Positions 1 to 8,030 of a DNA stretch of 64,000 bases are shown here, piece after piece. The notes under the pieces are model-generated. The model was not told the origin of the DNA. It saw only the letters and a list, made by a program, of their open reading frames with translations, and did no database searches. A program made the position numbers and the translations under genes. Position 1 is the stretch's first letter; each line of letters begins with the position of its first letter. The DNA comes from JAZOXB01 sp040096185. GTDB taxonomy: Bacteria; Bacillota; Clostridia; Oscillospirales; Oscillospiraceae. The stretch spans positions 5,854-69,853 of the forward strand of contig NZ_JBBMFF010000241.1 of assembly GCF_040096185.1 (NCBI RefSeq). The letters run 5' to 3'.

Positions 1-1074
1 CATCGTGGCGATGATGGTCGTGGTGCTGCCGACCGGCTCGTTGCGGAAATAGATGGGATTGCCCGTCTGGATGTCCGCAAGGCGGTGATGATCGATGATC
101 TCCAGAATTTCCGCCTGATCGAGGCCGGGTACGGACTGGGCCGCCTCGTTGTGATCGACGAGCACGACACGCTTGCGCTTCGGGCGGATCAGATGGTAAC
201 GGGAGAGCGTGCCGACGACGCGGTCGTTTTCATCCAGAATGGGATAGCAGCGGTAGCGGCTTTTCAGCATACCCTCGCGGACGTCGTCGACAAAGTCGTC
301 GAGATGGAAGCACTCGAGGTCCTTCGTGCGGCAGATGCGGCTGATGGGCAGTGACTGATACAGCAGGCGGACGGCGCGGTAGGCATCGAACGGCGTGGAG
401 ATGATGACGGTGTCCGTCGGCGCGTTGCGGAGCTGCTCGTCCAGCTCGGCCTGACAGACGATGACGCAGCGGGCGTGCTGCTCGATGGCGCGACGCACCA
501 TGTCCGGCTGGTGGCCGCAGACGATGATGCTGCCGCTGCCGGAGAACAGCAGATTGTCACAGCTCTGCGGCAGGGCGATGCACACGTCGCCGCTGATGGA
601 ATCCACAAGATCGCCCGCTTCGTTCAGAATACGGCCCTCGAGCACGCTGAGCACATTGAACAGCGGAACGGCGTCGATGTGCGGATGCTCGATGGACTGC
701 ATGTCGCTGGCGGCGATGTCGCCGGAGGAGAGCATGCCGAACAGTGTGCCGTCCTCATTTGTGATGGGCAGGGCGGCGATGGACGTGTCCGTCGATAGAG
801 CAGCCCACGCGCGGCTGATGGTCACACCGGAGGAAAGCGCGGGCGGCGTGTCATAGTCGAGGTCGCGCACCTGCGTGCGCATGGTCTTGATCCAGACCGG
901 GGCAGGGAAGCCGAAGCGGTCGAGCACGAGCTGCGTCTCGTCGCTGACGTGGCCGAGACGGGCGGCGCGGTACTCCCGGTCGCCGAGTGCATTGCGCAGC
1001 GCGGCGTAGGCCATGGCGGAGACGATGGAGTCGGTATCCGGATTCCGATGGCCGGTGACGTAAATGGGATCCAT
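1..1074 (-). CDS. Manganese-dependent (family II) inorganic pyrophosphatase with CBS and DRTGG domains, C-terminus cut by window edge
   Basis: Hydrolyses pyrophosphate to phosphate in the cytoplasm. The ATG at 1074 follows an AAGGAGG ribosome site, and 358 codons are open to the window edge. The N-terminus has the DHH-phosphoesterase signature GHRNPDTDS (metal ligands H9, D13, D15). A CBS domain, a DRTGG-like domain and a second CBS segment follow; then the DHH core resumes with VDHNEAAQS and the IDHH motif. This insertion of a CBS-DRTGG-CBS regulatory block between the metal-binding motifs is typical of nucleotide-regulated clostridial family II enzymes, which are about 545 residues long, so roughly 190 residues are missing here. 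Regulation by adenine nucleotides is family knowledge, not visible in the sequence. Confidence 0.92.
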   Translation of the reverse strand, partial: MDPIYVTGHRNPDTDSIVSAMAYAALRNALGDREYRAARLGHVSDETQLVLDRFGFPAPVWIKTMRTQVRDLDYDTPPALSSGVTISRAWAALSTDTSIAALPITNEDGTLFGMLSSGDIAASDMQSIEHPHIDAVPLFNVLSVLEGRILNEAGDLVDSISGDVCIALPQSCDNLLFSGSGSIIVCGHQPDMVRRAIEQHARCVIVCQAELDEQLRNAPTDTVIISTPFDAYRAVRLLYQSLPISRICRTKDLECFHLDDFVDDVREGMLKSRYRCYPILDENDRVVGTLSRYHLIRPKRKRVVLVDHNEAAQSVPGLDQAEILEIIDHHRLADIQTGNPIYFRNEPVGSTTTIIATM

Positions 1075-1130
1075 GGGCAGCCTCCTTCGGCAGCGCAGCT
1101 GCGCCGCCGTTCATTTTCTATTATAGTATT

Positions 1131-1159
1131 ATCCTACCCCGATTTCGGCGTTCTGTCAA
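1131..1159 (-). promoter_or_regulatory. Promoter of the pyrophosphatase gene
   Basis: On the minus strand TTGACA (1159-1154) is separated by 17 bp from TAGGAT (1136-1131), about 57 bp upstream of the ATG. The -35 is perfect and the -10 matches at four of six positions. Confidence 0.5.
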
Positions 1160-1201
1160 TGTCGGAATGCGGCTTTTTCCCGTTTCGATGGTCTGAATAT
1201 G

Positions 1202-1217
1202 ATGAAAACGTTTGCAA
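1202..1217 (+). promoter_or_regulatory. Candidate catabolite response element (cre)
   Basis: ATGAAAACGTTTGCAA matches the Gram-positive CcpA cre consensus (WTGWAARCGYWWWCWW) at 15 of 16 positions. It lies in the 441-bp gap between the divergent pyrophosphatase and subtilase genes, about 170 bp upstream of the subtilase -35. A chance match is possible. Apart from the two promoters, this site and a leader hairpin, I see no coding signal in the gap. Confidence 0.3.
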
Positions 1218-1388
1218 AATGTAGGTAAGCAGTACACATGGCAGTATTGCATGAAATCATGCAGGTTATGCTGATATTACGGCATATGAAAGGATAATCA
1301 TGCGGGAAACCGTGAAAGAATTCCTGCAAGTATGCACGACGAGCAAAAAGCATAAGGAAATATATTCAAATTTTAGCGCATTTTTATC

Positions 1389-1417
1389 TTGACTGCACTT
1401 TGCGGCACTGCTACAAT
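1389..1417 (+). promoter_or_regulatory. Promoter of the surface subtilase gene
   Basis: TTGACT (1389-1394), a 17-bp spacer and TACAAT (1412-1417) give a near-consensus sigma-A promoter. The leader of about 90 nt contains an 8-bp hairpin (1444-1451 pairing with 1462-1469) before the ribosome site at 1499-1507. Confidence 0.75.
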
Positions 1418-1515
1418 AAAGTATGGCCTAACGTCCGGTTTATCGAAAAGGGCCTGCGGGACCTTTTCGGCAAGCCGGGCGTATTGTCATAACAAAAGAA
1501 AGGAAGGTTGATTCG

Positions 1516-4500
1516 ATGAGAAAACAGAAGCTTCGGCAGCTATTGGCTGTCCTCCTGACGCTCTGCCTGCTGCTCGGCTGCGTTCCCGCAGTGTTTGCAG
1601 CAGACCAGACGAAGGAGCTGGAGCTGCAGCAGACGCCTGTTTCCATCTCTCCTGAAAATGAGAATGTGGAAACGGACGCAGCGGACGAGCCCGCGCCGGA
1701 GGAAACGGTGCGTGTGATCATCCGCTTCCGCAGCGATTCCCTGACCGAGCACGGCTATTCGACCCGCGGCCTCGGCAGCAACGCTGCGGCACTGGCCTAC
1801 AGTGACCGCCTGCAGAAGAAGCAGCGCACGCAGATCAAGGCCATTTCGGCGGAGCTCGGCGTGACGCTTCCCGTGCGCTACCAGTTCACCATCGGCGTGA
1901 ACGGCGTTGCCACGAGTGTGCCCTACGGCGAGGTGGAGGCGATCCGCGCCATGGACGGCGTTGAGAGCGTCTATGTGGAAAATCAGTACGAGCCGGATGT
2001 CGACGAGCCCAACACGGCTACGGCAGGCACGATGATCGGCTCCTATAACGCCTGGGCCGACGGCTATACCGGCGCAGGCAGCCGGGTCGCCATCATCGAT
2101 ACCGGCCTGGATATCGACCACCCGAGCTTTGATGAGAGCGCGTTCCTTTATGGCCTCGAGCGCTCCGCGGCCCGTTTCGGCAAGCAGGTCTCCGATTATG
2201 ATCTGATGACGGAAGAGAACATCACGAAGGTCCTGCCCCGTCTGCATGCATCGGAGCGCATGAGCGGCCTGACGGCCGACGAGCTCTACCGCACGGCCAA
2301 GATCCCCTATGCGTTCAACTATATCGATGAGGATCTGGACGTCACCCATGACAACGACGCGCAGGGCGACCACGGTACGCACGTTGCCGGTATCGCCACT
2401 GCGAATACCTATGTCTGGACGAAGGACGCCGACGGCGATCTGCACGCGGCCCGCCAGAAAAACGGCGTGGCCGGCGTGGCGCCGGATGCGCAGGTCCTGC
2501 CGATGAAGGTCTTCGGCAAGGGCGGCGGCGCGTATGATTCGGACTATATGGCGGCCCTCGAGGACGCCCTGCTGCTCGACTGCGACACGGTCAACCTGTC
2601 GCTCGGCTCGTCCGTCTCCGGCCATACGTTCAGCGATAACGACGAGCTGTTTGCCAGCCTCCAGGACACGGACACCGTCGTGACCATCTCCGCCGGCAAC
2701 AAGTTCAGCTATGCGCAGTACAACAATACCGGCACGAAGATGCAGCTCACGCAGGACACCGTGATCGACACGGTCGGCTCTCCCGGCTCGTTCGGCAATG
2801 CGTTCACCATTGCCTCGACTGACAACTCCGGTCTGACGGGCGTGATGCCGGTGTTCAACGGCGTCGGCACGTCCTACAATGATACCTCCGAGAACTACGG
2901 CGCCTATGCGTTCACGACGCTCGATACCTCGGCGGACAAGTCCGGCACGACGTATGACTACGTCTTCCTTGGCGACCCGACGACGGGCGAGGACATCTTC
3001 GGCGCGGACGAGAGCTTTGAGGGCCTCGACCTCACCGGCAAGATCGTCCTGATCTCCCGCGGCGGCGGTGTTTCATTCTATGTCAAGGCGAACAATGCCG
3101 TGAAGGCCGGTGCGGCCGCCACCGTCATTTATAATAATGACAGCGCCAACAATCTCAACATGAACCTGACGGGCTATGAGTACAAGAACCCTGCCGTCCT
3201 CATCCCGATGATCAGCGCCGAGAGCATTCTCGCCGCCTCCGAGAAGGACGAGACGACCGGCCTGTACGGCGGAAAGATGGTCGTTGCCAATCAGGTCCGC
3301 ACCGTGACAGACGTCCCCGGCGGCTTTGTACCGAGCGACTTCTCCTCCTGGGGCGTTCCCGGCAACCTCGACCTGAAGCCCGAGATCACCGCTCCGGGCG
3401 GCAACATCTGGTCCACCCTGACGGATGGCACCTACGGCTCCATGTCCGGTACGTCCATGTCCGCGCCGAGCGTGACCGGCATGGCGGCAGTCGTTGCGCA
3501 GTATCTGCGCGAGACCGGCCTTGCCGAGCAGGAGGGCATGACGGTTCGCGCCCTGTCGCAGGCACTGCTCATGTCCACGTCCAGCCCGCTGAAGCAGGAT
3601 AACGGCGTGGAGTATTCGCCCAGAAAGCAGGGCTCCGGCTTTGCAAACGTCTATCATGCCGTGACGACCCCGGCCTATCTGCTGACGGACAGCAAGGATG
3701 TGACCGACGGCAAGGTCAAGGTCAACCTCGGCGACGATCCCGACCGCACGGGCGAGTATACCTTTGACTTCACCATTAACAATCTCTCGGATAAGGCCCT
3801 TGCCTATGTGCTCCATGCCGGCATCAACACCATGGCGGTCGAGGAGATCGAGGGTGAGAACTATATGTCCGATACGGCCCGTGTCCTGACCCCGAAGGTC
3901 ACCTTCGACGTCGAGGGCGGCACGAGCTACCTCTATGACCTGAACGGCGACGGCGCCATCGACGAGAACGATGCCCTCGTGCTCCTGCAGGTCGCAAACG
4001 GCACGCATGACGCGCTGCCCGAGGCCGATACCGCCAAGTACGACTTCGACGGCGACGGCGCTCTCACTACGGCGGACGCCCAACTCTATCTGGCCGGTCT
4101 GCACAATGAGCCGGAGAGTCCGAACGTCTACGCGGCTGCCGTGACGGTCCCCGCCAGCGGCTCCGTCTCCGTCAAGGCGACAGTGAAGCTCAGCGAGGCC
4201 GACCGTGCTTACTTCGCAGAATACTATCCAAACGGCTGCTATGTCGAGGGCTATGTCTACGCCTCCGATCCGACGGAAGCCGAGGCCGAGCTGTCTCTGC
4301 CGATCCTGGCCTACTACGGCAGCTGGACGGATGCCTCCATGTTCGATAAGTACATCACCCTGCGCGACAGCGTCGATCCGGATGCCGTCGGCTACACCAC
4401 GACGCAGTACGCCAACGCGCTCGTCCTGCGCGGCTCCGGCTCCTCCTCGGCCTACTACCTTACGGCAAACCCCTACGGTCAGGCTGCGGAATTCCTCGCC

Positions 4501-6969
4501 GACCGCACGGCCATCAGCTCCACGTCCGGCGTGCAGCTCTATGGCGCATACGCCAGCCTGATCCGCAACGCGGGCGGTGATCTGAATGCCGTCATCTCCA
4601 ATGCAGAGACCGGCGAGGTCTATGCAAGCGTTGATCAGGGCGTGCAGTTCGGCGCTTACTACAACACGAGCGCAGCGGCCTGGGGCAACAACATGATCGC
4701 CATCCCGCTGAGCTGGAATGTGACGGACAAGAACGGCGGTCCGCTGCCCGAGGGCACGAAGATCAAGGTCACCGTGAACGCCATTCCGGAATACAACTGG
4801 GACCGCGCCACGAAGACTGTGAAGGGCACGCTCGGCGCGGGCGCTTCCTGGACGACGGAGCTCACGGTCGATAACACCGCTCCGGAGCTGACCGGCGCGA
4901 GCTACACCCGCGATTTCGTGACCGGCGAATCCAGCCTGCGGGTCACCGCGAAGGATAACCGCTATGTGGCGGCCATCCTCGTGACGAATGCCCGCCAGAC
5001 GCAGGTCCTTGCCCGTCAGGCCGTGAACCAGACCGAGCTCGGCGTGGAATCCACGGTCACGGTCGATACCTCCGGCGTCACCGGCTCCGAGGTCTGCGTC
5101 ATTGCCGTCGACTATGCCGGCAACATGGCAGGCTATAAGATCAAGCTCAACGGCAGCGAGGAAGAGGAGATCGATGCGGACAGCTTCTATGCCAACAACG
5201 CCTACGATTCCTCCTGGATCGCCTTCAAGGCCGGTTCGATGGACACTGCCAAGACCGTGGCGCAGGGTGCGATCTATGCTGCCGACTGCGTCGAGGATCA
5301 TGTCTTTACGATCGACAGCAGCGCCCGCTTCTGCGTCGCTCCGCTGAACGATCTGGAGAACCAGACATACATCGAAACGCTCAGCCTGCCGAGCAATGCG
5401 CTCGATATGGCCTACAACTACGCGGACGGCAAGCTGTACGTCCTGTGCACGCAGAACCGCCTGTACTCCATCGACCCGCTTATGGGCACACTGGAGATGG
5501 TCGGCACCATCCCGATGTCCGCCGGCCTGAGCTTCATGACGCTGGCCTGCGCGACAGACGGCACGTTCTATGCCGCGACCTACAGCGACTATAACTCCCG
5601 CCTGTATAAGTTCGTCCTGACGGACGAGGGCTTCACGGTCACGCCGTTCCCGAAGACGACGGGCATGAAGGTCGCATTCCTGCAGTCCATGACCTACGAC
5701 CATAACACCGGCAAGCTCTATCACGCCAACTACGGCGCGAAGACGTACTACACCACCTTCATTTCCTATGACCTGACGACCGGCGAAGCCACCGTGCTCG
5801 ATGAGCTCTATCAGGCAGAGCTGTGCGGCCTGTTCATCCCGCGCAAGAGCGGCTCCATGTTCGGCCCGTCCGAAAAAGTTCAGGAGATCTCACTGAGCCA
5901 GGAGAGCCTCGACCTCATCAAGGACAGCAGCGCCACGCTGGAGGTTTCCGCGAAGCCGTGGACGGTCGTGAACCGTGACTGCACCTGGACAAGCTCCGAT
6001 GAGACCGTCGCCAAGGTGGAAAACGGCGTCGTCAAGGCCGTCGGCGCAGGTACCTGCACCATCAAGGCAGCCTCCGTCCTGGACCCGAGTGTCACGGATA
6101 CCTGCACTGTGACGGTCAAGGAGGTCGACCATGACCTCAGCGCCGTCATCTGGGATGCGGACAGTCAGTCCTGGTTCAGCACGTTCAACACGAAGACGAT
6201 CCCGAATTACAAGAAGCTGACCGAGCAGGCCAGCCGCCAGCAGATCATGGCCGCGGCGACCGATACCGCCGGCATTACTTACGCCGCCTCCTATGAAGAA
6301 AAGGACGGCAATCTTTACTCGACTCTCTATCAGGTCGGAAAGGATTACAGCCTGACGAAGATCGGCGATTCCGAAGTTGCCTATACCGATATGACGTTCG
6401 CCGAGAAGCTCAATGGCGGCACGATGCTTGCAACCTGTGGCAAAAGCATCGTCACGGTCGACACCGCAACCGGTGCTTACACTGCGGGCTGGAATCTCTC
6501 CACACTCTTCTCCGCGAACCTCGTCGGCATTACCTATCTCAACACCATCAACGACACGACGAATGGCGTGACTGACAACTGCCTGGTGCTTGACGCAGAC
6601 GGCAAGGTCTGGGCCATGGGCTTCTACGGCGACGGCGACAACCTGCACTGCACGCTGCCGCAGCTCGTTGCCGACCTCGGCATCACGGCGAGCAGAGCCT
6701 TCTTCTGCTCCATCGCGACCGACGGTGCTTACCTCTATGCCACGATCCTGAACGGCTCGCAGTCCGAGCTGGCCGTTCTCGACCTCAAGACCGGCGCGGC
6801 TGCCGACCTCGGCAGCTTCAACGCGGACGTCTGGCCCGTTGTCGGCCTGAGAACGGACCGCGTGACGATCGTCACCTCCGCATCCACCTCCTCCGCCATG
6901 GAAAGCACCGACTCCCTGCCTGCACTGCAGGAGGCGCAGATCGAGGCGCTTCCCGTGACGGCACGCTGA
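1516..6969 (+). CDS. Secreted giant subtilisin-like (S8) serine protease with PA, dockerin-like and Big2 domains
   Basis: An extracellular protease of 1817 residues. A signal peptide (about 1-28, cleaved after VFA) is followed by an inhibitor-I9-like propeptide (about 65-157). The S8 catalytic residues are D195 in AIIDTG, H286 in DHGTHVAGI and S647 in GTSMSAPS. A PA-type insert lies near 490-600. Two EF-hand-like loops, DLNGDGAIDENDA at 808 and DFDGDGALTTADA about 35 residues later, look like a dockerin module placed internally. A bacterial Ig-like (Big2) domain lies near 1455-1535. The rest is beta-rich, with the last ~280 residues resembling a propeller. There is no LPXTG or SLH anchor. The ATG follows an AGGAAGG ribosome site. 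The next two genes encode SLH surface proteins, which suggests shared location at the cell surface. Function as a protease is well supported; its substrate is unknown. Confidence 0.93.
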   Translation: MRKQKLRQLLAVLLTLCLLLGCVPAVFAADQTKELELQQTPVSISPENENVETDAADEPAPEETVRVIIRFRSDSLTEHGYSTRGLGSNAAALAYSDRLQKKQRTQIKAISAELGVTLPVRYQFTIGVNGVATSVPYGEVEAIRAMDGVESVYVENQYEPDVDEPNTATAGTMIGSYNAWADGYTGAGSRVAIIDTGLDIDHPSFDESAFLYGLERSAARFGKQVSDYDLMTEENITKVLPRLHASERMSGLTADELYRTAKIPYAFNYIDEDLDVTHDNDAQGDHGTHVAGIATANTYVWTKDADGDLHAARQKNGVAGVAPDAQVLPMKVFGKGGGAYDSDYMAALEDALLLDCDTVNLSLGSSVSGHTFSDNDELFASLQDTDTVVTISAGNKFSYAQYNNTGTKMQLTQDTVIDTVGSPGSFGNAFTIASTDNSGLTGVMPVFNGVGTSYNDTSENYGAYAFTTLDTSADKSGTTYDYVFLGDPTTGEDIFGADESFEGLDLTGKIVLISRGGGVSFYVKANNAVKAGAAATVIYNNDSANNLNMNLTGYEYKNPAVLIPMISAESILAASEKDETTGLYGGKMVVANQVRTVTDVPGGFVPSDFSSWGVPGNLDLKPEITAPGGNIWSTLTDGTYGSMSGTSMSAPSVTGMAAVVAQYLRETGLAEQEGMTVRALSQALLMSTSSPLKQDNGVEYSPRKQGSGFANVYHAVTTPAYLLTDSKDVTDGKVKVNLGDDPDRTGEYTFDFTINNLSDKALAYVLHAGINTMAVEEIEGENYMSDTARVLTPKVTFDVEGGTSYLYDLNGDGAIDENDALVLLQVANGTHDALPEADTAKYDFDGDGALTTADAQLYLAGLHNEPESPNVYAAAVTVPASGSVSVKATVKLSEADRAYFAEYYPNGCYVEGYVYASDPTEAEAELSLPILAYYGSWTDASMFDKYITLRDSVDPDAVGYTTTQYANALVLRGSGSSSAYYLTANPYGQAAEFLADRTAISSTSGVQLYGAYASLIRNAGGDLNAVISNAETGEVYASVDQGVQFGAYYNTSAAAWGNNMIAIPLSWNVTDKNGGPLPEGTKIKVTVNAIPEYNWDRATKTVKGTLGAGASWTTELTVDNTAPELTGASYTRDFVTGESSLRVTAKDNRYVAAILVTNARQTQVLARQAVNQTELGVESTVTVDTSGVTGSEVCVIAVDYAGNMAGYKIKLNGSEEEEIDADSFYANNAYDSSWIAFKAGSMDTAKTVAQGAIYAADCVEDHVFTIDSSARFCVAPLNDLENQTYIETLSLPSNALDMAYNYADGKLYVLCTQNRLYSIDPLMGTLEMVGTIPMSAGLSFMTLACATDGTFYAATYSDYNSRLYKFVLTDEGFTVTPFPKTTGMKVAFLQSMTYDHNTGKLYHANYGAKTYYTTFISYDLTTGEATVLDELYQAELCGLFIPRKSGSMFGPSEKVQEISLSQESLDLIKDSSATLEVSAKPWTVVNRDCTWTSSDETVAKVENGVVKAVGAGTCTIKAASVLDPSVTDTCTVTVKEVDHDLSAVIWDADSQSWFSTFNTKTIPNYKKLTEQASRQQIMAAATDTAGITYAASYEEKDGNLYSTLYQVGKDYSLTKIGDSEVAYTDMTFAEKLNGGTMLATCGKSIVTVDTATGAYTAGWNLSTLFSANLVGITYLNTINDTTNGVTDNCLVLDADGKVWAMGFYGDGDNLHCTLPQLVADLGITASRAFFCSIATDGAYLYATILNGSQSELAVLDLKTGAAADLGSFNADVWPVVGLRTDRVTIVTSASTSSAMESTDSLPALQEAQIEALPVTAR

Positions 6970-6988
6970 AGAAAGGATGAGGCAAGTC

Positions 6989-7957
6989 ATGATGAAACGA
7001 ATCATTTCCTGCCTGCTCGTCTGCTTCCTGCTGCTCGGGCTCTGCCCGGCAGCGCTGGCAGCTGCAGGCTCTCCCACCGCGACTGCAGCCGTAACGGCGA
7101 ACGCGCAGGGCTCTGCGACGGTCGTCCTCACGGTCAAGGCGGGCAGCGGCTCGTCCCACGGCCGCGTGACTGCAACGATGCCTGCCGGCCTGACGCTGGC
7201 AAGCGCCCGCTCCCTGCTGGGCAGCGAAGGCATTGCCGACCTGTCGAGCACGAAAACGTCCCTGCGCTTTGCCTGGGCCTGCTATGCGGACCTGAAGAAG
7301 GATACCGCTGCGCTTGAGCTGAAGCTCACGGGAAAGCCCGGCGTCTATGCGCTGCAGCTTTCCCTCCCGGAGACAAAGGAGACGGTCTCCGTCTCGGTCG
7401 AGATCCCCGGCGTGTTCCGCGACGTTTCCGCTGACGACTGGTTCTTCAACGCGGTCTATGACGCATACGGCCGCGGCCTCATGGTCGGCGAGTCCTCCGA
7501 TCTCTTTGCCCCGAACGACAGCATGACCCGCGCCATGCTCATCACGACGCTGTACCGCATGTCCGGCTCTCCGGCCGTGACGGGCGAGAACCCGTATTCC
7601 GACGTTCCTGCAGGCAGCTACTATGAGAAGGCTGTCATCTGGGCCATGCAGAAGGGCGTTGCCAACGGCATGGGCGGCGGCAAGTTCGAGCCGGACACCC
7701 GCGTGACGCGCCAGCAGGCCGTGACAATGCTCTATCGCTACGCCGTGAAGATCGCAGGCATCCGGACGGATGAGCGTGCCGAGCTCGGCCGCTTCACCGA
7801 CAGCGCGAAGATCAATGCCTACGCGATCACCGCGATGCGCTGGGCTGTCGGCTCCGGCCTGATGAAGGGTTACCCCGACAATACGCTGCAGCCGAACGGC
7901 ACACTGACGCGCGCCGAGGCCGCAACGCTTCTTGTCTGGCTGGCTGCCAAGGTTTGA
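6989..7957 (+). CDS. Secreted SLH-domain protein with a cohesin-like N-terminal module
   Basis: A 322-residue surface protein. I chose the ATG at 6989 because GGATGAGG lies at proper spacing upstream; a start at 6977 would abut the ribosome site. A signal peptide (to about residue 24, ending ALAAA) is followed by a beta-rich module of about 105 residues. Its pattern (small-residue strands, then RFAWACYADL and a C-terminal ALELKLTG segment) resembles cohesin or related carrier folds. Three SLH motifs follow (FRDVSADDW, YSDVPAGSY and FTDSAKINA repeats), which bind pyruvylated secondary wall polymer and anchor the protein at the S-layer. It starts 19 nt after the subtilase stop and so is probably co-transcribed with it. 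The SLH call is firm; the cohesin reading is tentative. Confidence 0.85.
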   Translation: MMKRIISCLLVCFLLLGLCPAALAAAGSPTATAAVTANAQGSATVVLTVKAGSGSSHGRVTATMPAGLTLASARSLLGSEGIADLSSTKTSLRFAWACYADLKKDTAALELKLTGKPGVYALQLSLPETKETVSVSVEIPGVFRDVSADDWFFNAVYDAYGRGLMVGESSDLFAPNDSMTRAMLITTLYRMSGSPAVTGENPYSDVPAGSYYEKAVIWAMQKGVANGMGGGKFEPDTRVTRQQAVTMLYRYAVKIAGIRTDERAELGRFTDSAKINAYAITAMRWAVGSGLMKGYPDNTLQPNGTLTRAEAATLLVWLAAKV

Positions 7958-7967
7958 TGATCCCCAT

Positions 7968-7987
7968 GCGGGGGCTGCGGCCCCCGC
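7968..7987 (+). terminator. GC-rich intergenic hairpin between two SLH genes
   Basis: A perfect 8-bp stem with a 4-nt loop lies right after the stop at 7957. No U-tract follows, so it may be a processing or stability hairpin rather than a true terminator. Confidence 0.4.
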
Positions 7988-8030
7988 TCCGGATCCCGTG
8001 TTGTAACTCACAACAGAAAGGACAGAATCT

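Noticed and set aside
1444..1469. Riboswitch in the subtilase leader
   Set aside because: There is only one simple 8-bp hairpin; no known aptamer elements and no anti-terminator partner were seen.
3073..5724. Long antisense open frame (883 codons) within the subtilase gene
   Set aside because: It has no ribosome site or family motifs and lies opposite a clearly coding gene; long antisense frames are common in GC-rich coding DNA.
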